From the NCBI GenBank assembly GCA_964036295.1, contig OZ038466.1:22062597-22126596 (forward strand): a stretch of 64,000 nucleotides of DNA, written 5' to 3'. The translations under genes were made by a program, and so were the position numbers. Source of the stretch: Plumapathes pennacea. Taxonomy: Eukaryota > Cnidaria > Anthozoa > Antipatharia > Myriopathidae. The notes under the pieces were generated by a model. The model did not search any database. It saw only the letters and a program-made list of their open reading frames with translations, and was not told where the DNA came from. This document shows, one piece after another, positions 47,601 to 60,600 of this stretch; within the stretch, counting starts at the first letter, position 1; each line of letters starts with the position of its first letter.

Positions 47601-50600
47601 AAAACCCTTGAAACTTTCAGGAAACCTTCCTTAGACTATAAGAAGACTTTTGGAAAACATTTGCCATATCTATTTTCAACCGTTGGCGAGATATAACAGC
47701 TTAACTCGAAAGGTGTGATGATTTAATTAGTGCATGATTTGCTGCAATTTTCTCTAATTTCTCACGACGCGCGGGCTAAAAGTTTACAAAAACTATGCAA
47801 ACTTCGTCGGCATAGTCCCAGGAACGTTTCCTGAAAGTTTCATGCGATTCTGAGATGGTTGAAAAATCTTGGAATTTTGAAAAAATACTAAGGCTATAGC
47901 ACAGGGTTTTTTGCCGATTTTGGCCAAAAATTGAAAACCCTTGAAACTTTCAGGAAACCTTCCTTAGACTATAAGAAGACTTTTGGAAAACATTTGCCCT
48001 ATCTATTTTCAAACGTTGGCGAGATATAGCAGCTTAACTCGAAAGGTGTGATGAATTAATTAGGGCATGATTTGCTGCAATTTTCTCTAATTTCTCACGA
48101 CGCGCGGCCTAAAAGTTTACAAAAACTATGCAAACTTCCTCAGCATAGTCCCAGGAACGTTTCCTGAAAGTTTCATGCGATTCTGAGATGGTTGAAAAAT
48201 CTTGGAATTTTGACAAAATACTAAGGCTATAGCACAGGGTTTTTTGCCGATTTTGGCCAAAAATTGAAAACCCTTGAAACTTTCAGGAAACCTTCCTTAG
48301 ACTATAAGAAGACTTTTGGAAAACATTTGCCATATCTATTTTCAACCGTTGGAGAGATATAGCAGCTTAACTCGAAAGGTGTGATGATTTAATTAGTGCA
48401 TGATTTGCTGCAATTTTCTCTAATTTCTCACGACGCGCGGGCTAAAAGTTTACAAAAACTATGCAAACTTCGTCGGCATAGTCCCAGGAACGTTTCCTGA
48501 AAGTTTCATGCGATTCTGAGATGGTTGAAAAATCTTGGAATTTTGACAAAATACTAAGGCTATAGCACAGGGTTTTTTGCCGATTTTGGCCAAAAATTGA
48601 AAACCCTTGAAACTTTCAGGAAACCTTCCTTAGACTATAAGAACACTTTTGGAAAACATTTGCCCTATCTATTTTCAACCGTTGGCGAGATATAGCAGCT
48701 TAACTCGAAAGGTGTGATGATTTAATTAGTGCATGATTTGCTGCAATTTTCTCTAATTTCTCACGACGCGCGGGCTAAAAGTTTACAAAAACTATGCAAA
48801 CTTCGTCGGCATAGTCCCAGGAACGTTTCCTGAAAGTTTCATGCGATTCTGAGATGGTTGAAAAATCTTGGAATTTTGACAAAATACTAAGGCTATAGCA
48901 CAGGGTTTTTTGCCGATTTTGGCCAAAAATTGAAAACCCTTGAAACTTTCAGGAAACCTTCCTTAGACTATGAGAAGACTTTTGGAAAACATTTGCCCTA
49001 TCTATTTTCAACCGTTGGCGACATTTAGCAGCTTAACTCGAAAGGTGTGATGAATTAATTAGTGCATGATTTGCTGCAATTTTCTCTAATTTCTCACGAC
49101 GCGCGGGCTAAAAGTTTAAAAAAACTATGCAAACTTCCTCAGCATAGTCCCAGGAACGTTTCCTGAAAGTTTCATGCGATCCTGAGATGGTTGAAAAAAC
49201 TTGGAATTTTGACAAAATACTAAGGCTATAGCACAGGGTTTTTTGCCGATTTTGGCCAAAAATTGAAAACCCTCGAAACTTTCAGGAAACCTTCCTTAGA
49301 CTATAAGAAGACTTTTTCCAATACATTTGCCATATCTATTTTCAACCGTTGGCGAGATATAGCAGCTTAACTCGAAAGGTGTGATGATTTAATTAGTGCA
49401 TGATTTGCTGCAATTTTCTCTAATTTCTCACGACGCGCGGGCTAAAAGTTTACAAAAACTATGCAAACTTCGTCGGCATAGTCCCAGGAACGTTTCCTGA
49501 AAGTTTCATGCGATTCTGAGATGGTTGAAAAATCTTGGAATTTTGACAAAATATTAAGGCTATAGCACAGGGTTTTTTGCCGATTTTGGCCAAAAATTGA
49601 AAACCCTTGAAACTTTCAGGAAACCTTCCTTAGACTATAAGAAGACTTTTGGAAAACATTTGCCCTATCTATTTTCAACCGTTGGCCAGATATAGAAGCT
49701 TAACTCGAAAGGTGTGATGAATTAATTAGGGCATGATTTGCTGCAATTTTCTCTAATTTCTCACGACGCGCGGGCTAAAAGTTTACAAAAACTATGCAAA
49801 ATTCCTCAGCATAGTCCCAGGAACGTTTCCTGAAAGTTTCATGCGATTCTGAGATGGTTGAAAAATCTTGGAATTTTGACAAAATACTAAGGCTATAGCA
49901 CAGGGTTTTTTGCCGATTTTGGCCAAAAATTGAAAACCCTTGAAACTTTCAGGAAACCTTCCTTAGACTATAAGAAGACTTTTGGAAAACATTTGCCCTA
50001 TCTATTTTCAACCGTTGGCGAGATATAGCAGCTTAACTCGAAAGGTGTGATGAATTAATTAGGGCATGATTTGCTGCAATTTTCTCTAATTTCTCACAAC
50101 GCGCGGGCTAAAAGTTTACAAAAACTATGCAAACTTCCTCAGCATAGTCCCAGGAACGTTTCCTGAAAGTTTCATGCGATTCTGAGATGGTTGAAAAATC
50201 TTGGAATTTTGACAAAATACTAAGGCTATAGCACAGGGTTTTTTGCCGATTTTGGCCAAAAATTGAAAACCCTTGAAACTTTCAGGAAACCTTCCTTAGA
50301 CTATAAGAAGACTTTTGGAAAACATTTGCCATATCTATTTTCAACCGTTGGAGAGATATAGCAGCTTAACTCGAAAGGTGTGATGATTTAATTAGTGCAT
50401 GATTTGCTGCAATTTTCTCTAATTTCTCACGACGCGCGGGCTAAAAGTTTACAAAAACTATGCAAACTTCGTCGGCATAGTCCCAGGAACGTTTCCTGAA
50501 AGTTTCATGCGATTCTGAGATGGTTGAAAAATCTTGGAATTTTGAAAAAATACTAAGGCTATAGCACAGGGTTTTTTGCCGATTTTGGCCAAAAATTGAA

Positions 50601-53600
50601 AACCCTTGAAACTTTCAGGAAACCTTCCTTAGACTATAAGAAGACTTTTGGAAAACATTTGCCCTGTCTATTTTCAACCGTTGGCGAGATATAGCAGCTT
50701 AACTCGAAAGGTGTGATGAATTAATTAGGGCATGATTTGCTGCAATTTTCTCTAATTTCTCACAACGCGCGGGCTGAAAGTTTACAAAAACTATGCAAAC
50801 TTCCTCAGCATAGTCCCAGGAACGTTTCCTGAAAGTTTCATGCGATTCTGAGATGGTTGAAAAATCTTGGAATTTTGACAAAATACTAAGGCTATAGCAC
50901 AGGGTTTTTTGCCGATTTTGGCCAAAAATTGAAAACCCTTGAAACTTTCAGGAAACCTTCCTTAGACTATAAAAAGACTTTTGGAAAACATTTGCCATAT
51001 CTATTTTCAACCGTTGGCGAGATATAGCAGCTTAACTCGAAAGGTGTGATGATTTAATTAGTGCATGATTTGCTGCAATTTTCTCTAATTTCTCACGACG
51101 CGCGGGCTAAAAGTTTACAAAAACTATGCAAACTTCGTCGGCATAGTCCCAGGAACGTTTCCTGAAAGTTTCATGCGATTCTGAGATGGTTGAAAAATCT
51201 TGGAATTTTGAAAAAATACTAAGGCTATAGCACAGGGTTTTTTGCCGATTTTGGCCAAAAATTGAAAACCCTTGAAACTTTCAGGAAACCTTCCTTAGAC
51301 TATAAGAAGACTTTTGGAAAACATTTGCCCTATCTATTTTCAAACGTTGGCGAGATATAGCAGCTTAACTCGAAAGGTGTGATGAATTAATTAGGGCATG
51401 ATTTGCTGCAATTTTCTCTAATTTCTCACAACGCGCGGGCTAAAAGTTTACAAAAACTATGCAAACTTCCTCAGCATAGTCCCAGGAACGTTTCCTGAAA
51501 GTTTCATGCGATTCTGAGATGGTTGAAAAATCTTGGAATTTTGACAAAATACTAAGGCTATAGCACAGGGTTTTTTGCCGATTTTGGCCAAAAATTGAAA
51601 ACCCTTGAAACTTTCAGGAAACCTTCCTTAGACTATAAGAAGACTTTTGGAAAACATTTGCCCTATCTATTTTCAACCGTTGGCCAGATATAGAAGCTTA
51701 ACTCGAAAGGTGTGATGAATTAATTAGTGCATGATTTGCTGCAATTTTCTCTAATTTCTCACGACGCGCGGGCTAAAAGTTTACAAAAACTATGCAAAAT
51801 TCCTCAGCATAGTCCCAGGAACGTTTCCTGAAAGTTTCATGCGATTCTGAGATGGTTGAAAAATCTTGGAATTTTGACAAAATACTAAGGCTATAGCACA
51901 GGGTTTTTTGCCGATTTTGGCCAAAAATTGAAAACCCTTGAAACTTTCAGGAAACCTTCCTTAGACTATAAGAAGACTTTTGGAAAACATTTGCCCTATC
52001 TATTTTCAACCGTTGGCGAGATATAGCAGCTTAACTCGAAAGGTGTGATGAATTAATTAGGGCATGATTTGCTGCAATTTTCTCTAATTTCTCACAACGC
52101 GCGGGCTAAAAGTTTACAAAAACTATGCAAACTTCCTCAGCATAGTCCCAGGAACGTTTCCTGAAAGTTTCATGCGATTCTGAGATGGTTGAAAAATCTT
52201 GGAATTTTGACAAAATACTAAGGCTATAGCACAGGGTTTTTTGCCGATTTTGGCCAAAAATTGAAAACCCTTGAAACTTTCAGGAAACCTTCCTTAGACT
52301 ATAAGAAGACTTTTGGAAAACATTTGCCATATCTATTTTCAACCGTTGGAGAGATATAGCAGCTTAACTCGAAAGGTGTGATGATTTAATTAGTGCATGA
52401 TTTGCTGCAATTTTCTCTAATTTCTCACGACGAGCGGGCTAAAAGTTTACAAAAACTATGCAAACTTCGTCGGCATAGTCCCAGGAACGTTTCCTGAAAG
52501 TTTCATGCGATTCTGAGATGGTTGAAAAATCTTGGAATTTTGAAAAAATACTAAGGCTATAGCACAGGGTTTTTTGCCGATTTTGGCCAAAAATTGAAAA
52601 CCCTTGAAACTTTCAGGAAACCTTCCTTAGACTATAAGAAGACTTTTGGAAAACATTTGCCCTATCTATTTTCAACCGTTGGCCAGATATAGAAGCTTAA
52701 CTCGAAAGGTGTGATGAATTAATTAGGGCATGATTTGCTGCAATTTTCTCTAATTTCTCACGACGCGCGGGCTAAAAGTTTACAAAAACTATGCAAAATT
52801 CCTCAGCATAGTCCCAGGAACGTTTCCTGAAAGTTTCATGCGATTCTGAGATGGTTGAAAAATCTTGGAATTTTGACAAAATACTAAGGCTATAGCACAG
52901 GGTTTTTTGCCGATTTTGGCCAAAAATTGAAAACCCTTGAAACTTTCAGGAAACCTTCCTTAGACTATAAGAAGACTTTTGGAAAACATTTGCCCTATCT
53001 ATTTTCAACCGTTGGCGAGATATAGCAGCTTAACTCGAAAGGTGTGATGAATTAATTAGGGCATGATTTGCTGCAATTTTCTCTAATTTCTCACAACGCG
53101 CGGGCTAAAAGTTTACAAAAACTATGCAAACTTCCTCAGCATAGTCCCAGGAACGTTTCCTGAAAGTTTCATGCGATTCTGAGATGGTTGATAAATCTTG
53201 GAATTTTGACAAAATACTAAGGCTATAGCACAGGGTTTTTTGCCGATTTTGGCCAAAAATTGAAAACCCTTGAAACTTTCAGGAAACCTTCCTTAGACTA
53301 TAAGAAGACTTTTGGAAAACATTTGCCCTATCTATTTTCAACCGTTGGCGAGATATAGCAGCTTAACTCGAAAGGTGTGATGAATTAATTAGGGCATGAT
53401 TTGCTGCAATTTTCTCTAATTTCTCACAACGCGCGGGCTAAAAGTTTACAAAAACTATGCAAACTTCCTCAGCATAGTCCCAGGAACGTTTCCTGAAAGT
53501 TTCATGCGATTCTGAGATGGTTGATAAATCTTGGAATTTTGACAAAATACTAAGGCTATAGCACAGGGTTTTTTGCCGATTTTGGCCAAAAATTGAAAAC

Positions 53601-56600
53601 CCTTGAAACTTTCAGGAAACCTTCCTTAGACTATAAGAAGACTTTTGGAAAACATTTGCCATATCTATTTTCAACCGTTGGAGAGATATAGCAGCTTAAC
53701 TCGAAAGGTGTGATGATTTAATTAGTGCATGATTTGCTGCAATTTTCTCTAATTTCTCACGACGCGCGGGCTAAAAGTTTACAAAAACTATGCAAACTTC
53801 GTCGGCATAGTCCCAGGAACGTTTCCTGAAAGTTTCATGCGATTCTGAGATGGTTGAAAAATCTTGGAATTTTGACAAAATACTAAGGCTATAGCACAGG
53901 GTTTTTTGCCGATTTTGGCCAAAAATTGAAAACCCTTGAAACTTTCAGGAAACCTTCCTTAGACTATGAGAAGACTTTTGGAAAACATTTGCCCTATCTA
54001 TTTTCAAACGTTGGCGAGATATAGCAGCTTAACTCGAAAGGTGTGATGAATTAATTAGGGCATGATTTGCTGCAATTTTCTCTAATTTCTCACAACGCGC
54101 GGCCTAAAAGTTTACAAAAACTATGCAAACTTCCTCAGCATAGTCCCAGGAACGTTTCCTGAAAGTTTCATGCGATTCTGAGATGGTTGAAAAATCTTGG
54201 AATTTTGACAAAATACTAAGGCTATAGCACAGGGTTTTTTGCCGATTTTGGCCAAAAATTGAAAACCCTTGAAACTTTCAGGAAACCTTCCTTAGACTAT
54301 AAGAAGACTTTTGGAAAACATTTGCCATATCTATTTTCAACCGTTGGAGAGATATAGCAGCTTAACTCGAAAGGTGTGATGATTTAATTAGTGCATGATT
54401 TGCTGCAATTTTCTCTAATTTCTCACGACGCGCGGGCTAAAAGTTTACAAAAACTATGCAAACTTCGTCGGCATAGTCCCAGGAACGTTTCCTGAAAGTT
54501 TCATGCGATTCTGAGATGGTTGAAAAATCTTGGAATTTTGACAAAATACTAAGGCTATAGCACAGGGTTTTTTGCCGATTTTGGCCAAAAATTGAAAACC
54601 CTTGAAACTTTCAGGAAACCTTCCTTAGACTATAAGAAGACTTTTTCCAATACATTTGCCATATCTATTTTCAACCGTTGGAGAGATATAGCAGCTTAAC
54701 TCGAAAGGTGTGATGATTTAATTAGTGCATGATTTGCTGCAATTTTCTCTAATTTCTCACGACGCGCGGGCTAAAAGTTTACAAAAACTATGCAAACTTC
54801 GTCGGCATAGTCCCAGGAACGTTTCCTGAAAGTTTCATGCGATTCTGAGATGGTTGAAAAATCTTGGAATTTTGACAAAATACTAAGGCTATAGCACAGG
54901 GTTTTTTGCCGATTTTGGCCAAAAATTGAAAACCCTTGAAACTTTCAGGAAACCTTCCTTAGACTATAAGAAGACTTTTGGAAAACATTTGCCCTATCTA
55001 TTTTCAACCATTGGCGAGATATAGCAGCTTAACTCGAAAGGTGTGATGAATTAATTAGTGCATGATTTGCTGCAATTTTCTCTAATTTCTCACAACGCGC
55101 GGGCTAAAAGTTTACAAAAACTATGCAAACTTCCTCAGCATAGTCCCAGGAACGTTTCCTGAAAGTTTCATGCGATTCTGAGATGGTTGAAAAAACTTGG
55201 AATTTTGACAAAATACTAAGGCTATAGCACAGGGTTTTTTGCCGATTTTGGCCAAAAATTGAAAACCCTTGAAACTTTCAGGAAACCTTCCTTAGACTAT
55301 AAGAAGACTCTTTCCAATACATTTGCCATATCTATTTTCAACCGTTGGAGAGATATAGCAGCTTAACTCGAAAGGTGTGATGATTTAATTAGTGCATGAT
55401 TTGCTGCAATTTTCTCTAATTTCTCACGACGCGCGGGCTAAAAGTTTACAAAAACTAAGCAAACTTCGTCGGCATAGTCCCAGGAACGTTTCCTGAAAGT
55501 TTCATGCGATTCTGAGATGGTTGAAAAATCTTGGAATTTTGACAAAATACTAAGGCTATAGCACAGGGTTTTTTGCCGATTTTGGCCAAAAATTGAAAAC
55601 CCTTGAAACTTTCAGGAAACCTTCCTTAGACTATAAGAAGACTTTTGGAAAACATTTGCCCTATCTATTTTCAACCGTTGGCGAGATATAGCAGCTTAAC
55701 TCGAAAGGTGTGATGAATTAATTAGTGCATGATTTGCTGCAATTTTCTCTAATTTCTCACGACGCGCGGGCTAAAAGTTTACAAAAACTATGCAAACTTC
55801 GTCGGCATAGTCCCAGGAACGTTTCCTGAAAGTTTCATGCGATTCTGAGATGGTTGAAAAATCTTGGAATTTTGACAAAATACTAAGGCTATAGCACAGG
55901 GTTTTTTGCCGATTTTGGCCAAAAATTGAAAACCCTTGAAACTTTCAGGAAACCTTCCTTAGACTATAAGAAGACTTTTGGAAAACATTTGCCCTATCTA
56001 TTTTCAACCGTTGGCGAGATATAGCAGCTTAACTCGAAAGGTGTGATGAATTAATTAGTGCATGATTTGCTGTAATTTTCTCTAATTTCTCACGACGCGC
56101 GGACTAAAAGTTTACAAAAACTATGCAAACTTCCTCAGCATAGTCCCAGGAACGTTTCCTGAAAGTTTCATGCGATTCTGAGATGGTTGAAAAATCTTGG
56201 AATTTTGACAAAATACTAAGGCTATAGCACAGGGTTTTTTGCCGATTTTGGCCAAAAATTGAAAACCCTTGAAACTTTCAGGAAACCTTCCTTAGACTAT
56301 AAGAAGACTTTTGGAAAACATTTGCCCTATCTATTTTCAACCGTTGGAGAGATATAGCAGCTTAACTCGAAAGGTGTGATGATTTAATTAGTGCATGATT
56401 TGCTGCAATTTTTTCTAATTTCTCACGACGCGCGGGTTAAAAGTTTACAAAAACTATGCAAACTTCGTCGGCATAGTCCCAGGAACGTTTCCTGAAAGTT
56501 TCATGCGATTCTGAGATGGTTGAAAAATCTTGGAATTTTGACAAAATGCTAAGGCTATAGCACAGGGTTTTTTTTGTCAAAAAATGAAAACTCTTGAATC

Positions 56601-56870
56601 TTTCAGGAAACCTTCCCTGGACAATAAGAAGCCTTTTTGCGATACATTTTTTCTATCTATTTTCATCCGTTGCCGAGATATAGCAGCTTAAATTTGGCTT
56701 CTTTGCTCGAAAGGTGTGATGTTTTAATTAGTGCATGATTTGCTGTAATTTGCTCCAATTTCTCACGACGCGCGTGCTAAAAGTTTACAAAAACTATGGA
56801 AACTCCATCCGCATAGTCCCAGGAACGTTTCCTGAGAGTTTTATGGGATTCTGAGATCGTCGAAAATGAC
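41690..56870. repeat. Satellite array, 333-334 bp monomer, about 45 copies
   Basis: The marker ctcacgacgcgcgggctaaa recurs at 41,761, 42,091, 42,425, 42,760, 43,094, 43,428, 43,761 and so on to 56,762, all in the same orientation. Inner monomers are nearly identical; the first and last are clearly more diverged. Two alternating sequence types are visible (cttcctcagcatag versus cttcgtcggcatag; gcaatacatttgccat versus ggaaaacatttgccct). Every monomer has an internal inverted repeat. There is no coding potential; open frames here are incidental. Confidence 0.98.
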
Positions 56871-57635
56871 CCGATACAGAGTATTCTGTGAGGATGAAAA
56901 GAAACTCTGTCATTGGATAGTGGAACAGTTGTACTAGTTTTTGTGGAAATTGAAAACTTGAACAAAATCTCTAATTACCTGTGTCAATAAATATGATTTT
57001 GCCTCCAGAGTATCCAATTGGCCCAGGAAGTTGGGCCATAACTGAAGAAGAAAGTTATGAGCATTATAGTAATAATGGTGTCATGGTGACCTGTGATTAA
57101 TTTCTTAAATAATAATAATATATGTGTATACAGATAATATATGCTTGCTGAATCACATAGCACAGAGAGTATGGAAAAGCTGTTTTTTTTCCTGTTTGGA
57201 ATTCCGCAAGAACTAGTGACCAAAGTCGCTCTGTATGATTTCATCATTTTCATATCAAAACCTCCTTTGTACATCCAGGAACAATTCCTGGAAGCTTCAT
57301 ACAATTTCGATGAAAGGTCCACTTTTCGCAAATTCTGAATTCAAACAAGCTAAAGTTAAGGCACAAAGTGAGAAAGCGATTTTGTCACAATTTTCAGCTT
57401 ATTTGTACTGTAGCTTAGCTCTAAAGTGTGGCCACCGAGGTTGGCTGACTATTCTTGCGCACTGGGTTTTACCTCTGACTACATTTATACACAATTCTTT
57501 GTTTCTTGTACACTGTCGTTTAGAATGCGAACATGACGTTTTAAACAATATTGATTCCTTTTTCTGATTAAACCTCGCTGCATAATCCTTTTTACGTCTT
57601 CTTTTTATTGTGATTATTTTGCAAGATAGTTTGTG
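56871..57635. other. Unique AT-rich spacer upstream of lipase 1
   Basis: Nothing recognisable as a gene. It includes a short aataataata tract near 57,110 and presumably the lipase promoter; no clear TATA box was identified. Confidence 0.5.
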
Positions 57636-60600
57636 ATGCATTACACAACAGTGCTCGGTTTGCTTCTCTGCGTCTTTGGATGCGAAAGTGAGTAAATGTT
57701 TTCTTATTTATGAGAATTACTTTTGATTTGAATGAACTAACATGCAAGTTACTACATTTCCTATGAAAGCCTTTGGACAGTCGTCGAGAATTAGTTGTCT
57801 AATTTTGGGTATCCTGGGAATGGCGGATCGACATTTTTACCCAAAGAATTGTGATCAAGATGGCTCTTTTGAATGCTTGAAATTTAAGCTGGAATAAAAT
57901 TCATTGATAAAATTGTGTCCAACAACCTGTAATCATGATGGTAACAATTACAACTTGTGTTGATCATTTACGAAGAAGTACTAAAATATTATAAATGCAA
58001 TTTTTCTGTTGTAACAAAATCAAACCATTTAACACGAAAACAATCAGTCTGCTAAGATTATCATTATTGTTATATTAATAATAAATAATAATTTTATTGT
58101 CTCAGGTGCAGTGTTTCGTCTTTACACGCGAGATGGCGGCTCGTCCAATGAGTTTATAATGAAGCCTGACGTCAGTACCTTGAGGGGCTCAACTTTTGAC
58201 GGCACACGAAAAACCGTTCTAGTGATTCATGGATACTTAGGTAAAAAATGATGAAGTGATACGTAATTATTTGGTTTTTTAAAAAGATTATAAAAAATGA
58301 ATCATCCATTGATGCACAAGGTATCATGCATACGCACTGGAAATATAAAGGGATGGGATGCTAACAAAGAGAGTTGTCAGCCGAAATATACACAGATAGG
58401 GAGCAGACAAAGGGAGAACCACGCAGGCTACCGCTAAAAAACATAAAGGAAACTACTCAACTCAAACCTCAACCATAACCGTGTGATTTTTCGAAAGCCA
58501 GAATCACCTTTTTTGGCACAACACCTTTGACTAAACCTCGAGAATTAGTGCAGTTATTCCTATGAAAAAAAAAAAAACAAATAAACAAACAAAATAAACA
58601 AAAAACATGTTTTCACGGAAGTAGAAATAGAAATAGACACTGAGCCTAAATATTTTACTCGTATCTTCATACCTTCGTTCTTTTGTTGATAAAGAAAATG
58701 GTAAGGTTTCCTGGGTGAATCGCTTAAGAGAGGCGCTTCTCAAGCAAGAAGACATCAACTTGATCACGACGGACTGGTCAGACAAGGCAAAGGGATGGTA
58801 CTTCACTGCAGCCAAAAATGCTCGCGCTGCTGGTGAAGAAGCCGGGGATCTGATCAATTTCCTTGTAACAAACGCTCCTTCCTCGCCAAACCTGATGCAC
58901 ATCGTGGGAATGAGCCTTGGAGCGCATGCGGCTGGTTTTGCTGGACGACATCTGCAGAACAAATATGGGACAAAAATTGACCGTATAACTGGTAAGTGTG
59001 CTGGTGTTGATGCTTATAAGCTGATTATGATAGTGATGGTGGCAGGGATTGTGGTGATGGCGATGGTAATAGTAGTAATAGTGGCGATAGTGAAGCTAAC
59101 GCTGATAACGGTAATGGTGGTAGTATTGATGCTAACGTTGATAACGGCAGTGATGATAATACGCTTTCTTGAAGTCGGTTATCTCGAAGTCCCTACTATC
59201 TCGAACAGAATTAGATTTCCATTGAAAACGAACTTAATAAAAATTCCCCTTTGGTAGAACCCCGCTATATCGAACCCCCGCTGTCTCGAACTATTTCTCG
59301 ATTCCCTTGAGAGTTCGAGATAGCGAGGTTTTACTGTATATGGTGATTGTGATGGTCATGCATATTCGAGTACAGTATGCTAAGCGCACATAAAATGTGT
59401 TTATTAGCTTCGTGGCTAGATATTTCATTAACCATAGTACGGAAATACTACAGTACCTGTTGATTGCCGTCCATTGTACGTTAATACAGTTCAACATCAT
59501 TTTAGGACTCGATCCAGCTGGGCCAGACTTCCTGCACAGACATGCTCCTGATAGACTGGATGCCGGAGACGCGGCCTTCGTGGACATTATTCACACTGAT
59601 ACAGATCTTTTGGGCATCTCACTGCAAATCGGACACATTGACTTCTACCTAAATGGAGGAGCCGACCAACCAGGTTGCACATATGAAGGAAGTAAGTGAA
59701 GTAGAGATTATAAGAGAGAGACGGAGACAGAGTGAGGGAGAGAGAAGCAAACAGACAGGGACACAGACATACAGAGAAAAGGATACAGAGAGACACACAC
59801 ACAAATCACGAGGGAAAGACAGAAACAGGTAGAGAGACACTTCTAAGAGCTACAAATTCTAATTAATTTTCATTAAAGAGACCTTCTCACCGTAGGTGCA
59901 TTGCGCGCCCATGTTTGTATTTACATCTTGAGCTCGACTTCCCTGAGGCGCCCACGTTATGACTGATCAATTTGACTGTTGCTGCTTGCCGTATTCAATA
60001 CACTTTCTGAGTTTGTATTGATTTATTTCGCGATAAAACGTAGAAAAACATGAGAATCCACCATTTTCGTATGATAAGAAAATGGCTGCCGTCAGTCAGT
60101 CCTGGGCGCGCAAAGCATCTACGGTGAGAGGGTTTCTTTAAGTAGAAACACAAACAAATAATTGAAAGTGCCCCGAAGCCCAAATACTCTTATCCTCAAA
60201 ACCGATTCTACAGTACGTCAAGTATAAGTTGACCAGCAGAACATTTCTTGGTTTGAATGTAGCGTGAGTTATATTTCGAATATTCCTTGACGATTTTTTT
60301 TCGGATATTTTTCAGCAGCTTCTGTTCACGGGGGGTAGTTTGCTGTTTTCTCTTGTTGTATAGGTAACTACAGTGAACCAAAGTACTCGCCTAGCATATG
60401 CAACTTGTCTCTCGTATAGGTATCATAGATTGGCTTGGTTGTGATCACATGCGCTGCCCTGAGTATTTTATCGAATCTGTGTCCAACCCGTCATCCTTCC
60501 GCTCCTATCCCTGCAAAAACCTTCAAGACTTTGATCGCGGGCGCTGCTTGCAGTGCAATGGTGGCCAGTGCCCCTCCATGGGATATTACGCTGACCGGAC

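Noticed and set aside
41690..56870. CRISPR array or repeat protein
   Set aside because: The 333-bp units are adjacent without unique spacers, and all frames are broken or AT-rich without conserved protein sequence. This is satellite DNA in an animal genome.
59015..59257. Hydrophobic extension of lipase exon 3 into the intron (V/I/M-rich)
   Set aside because: It is translation of the GAT/GGT repeat and a MITE; the canonical GTAAGT donor at 58,992 and the in-phase exon 4 (GLDPAGP) show that it is intron.
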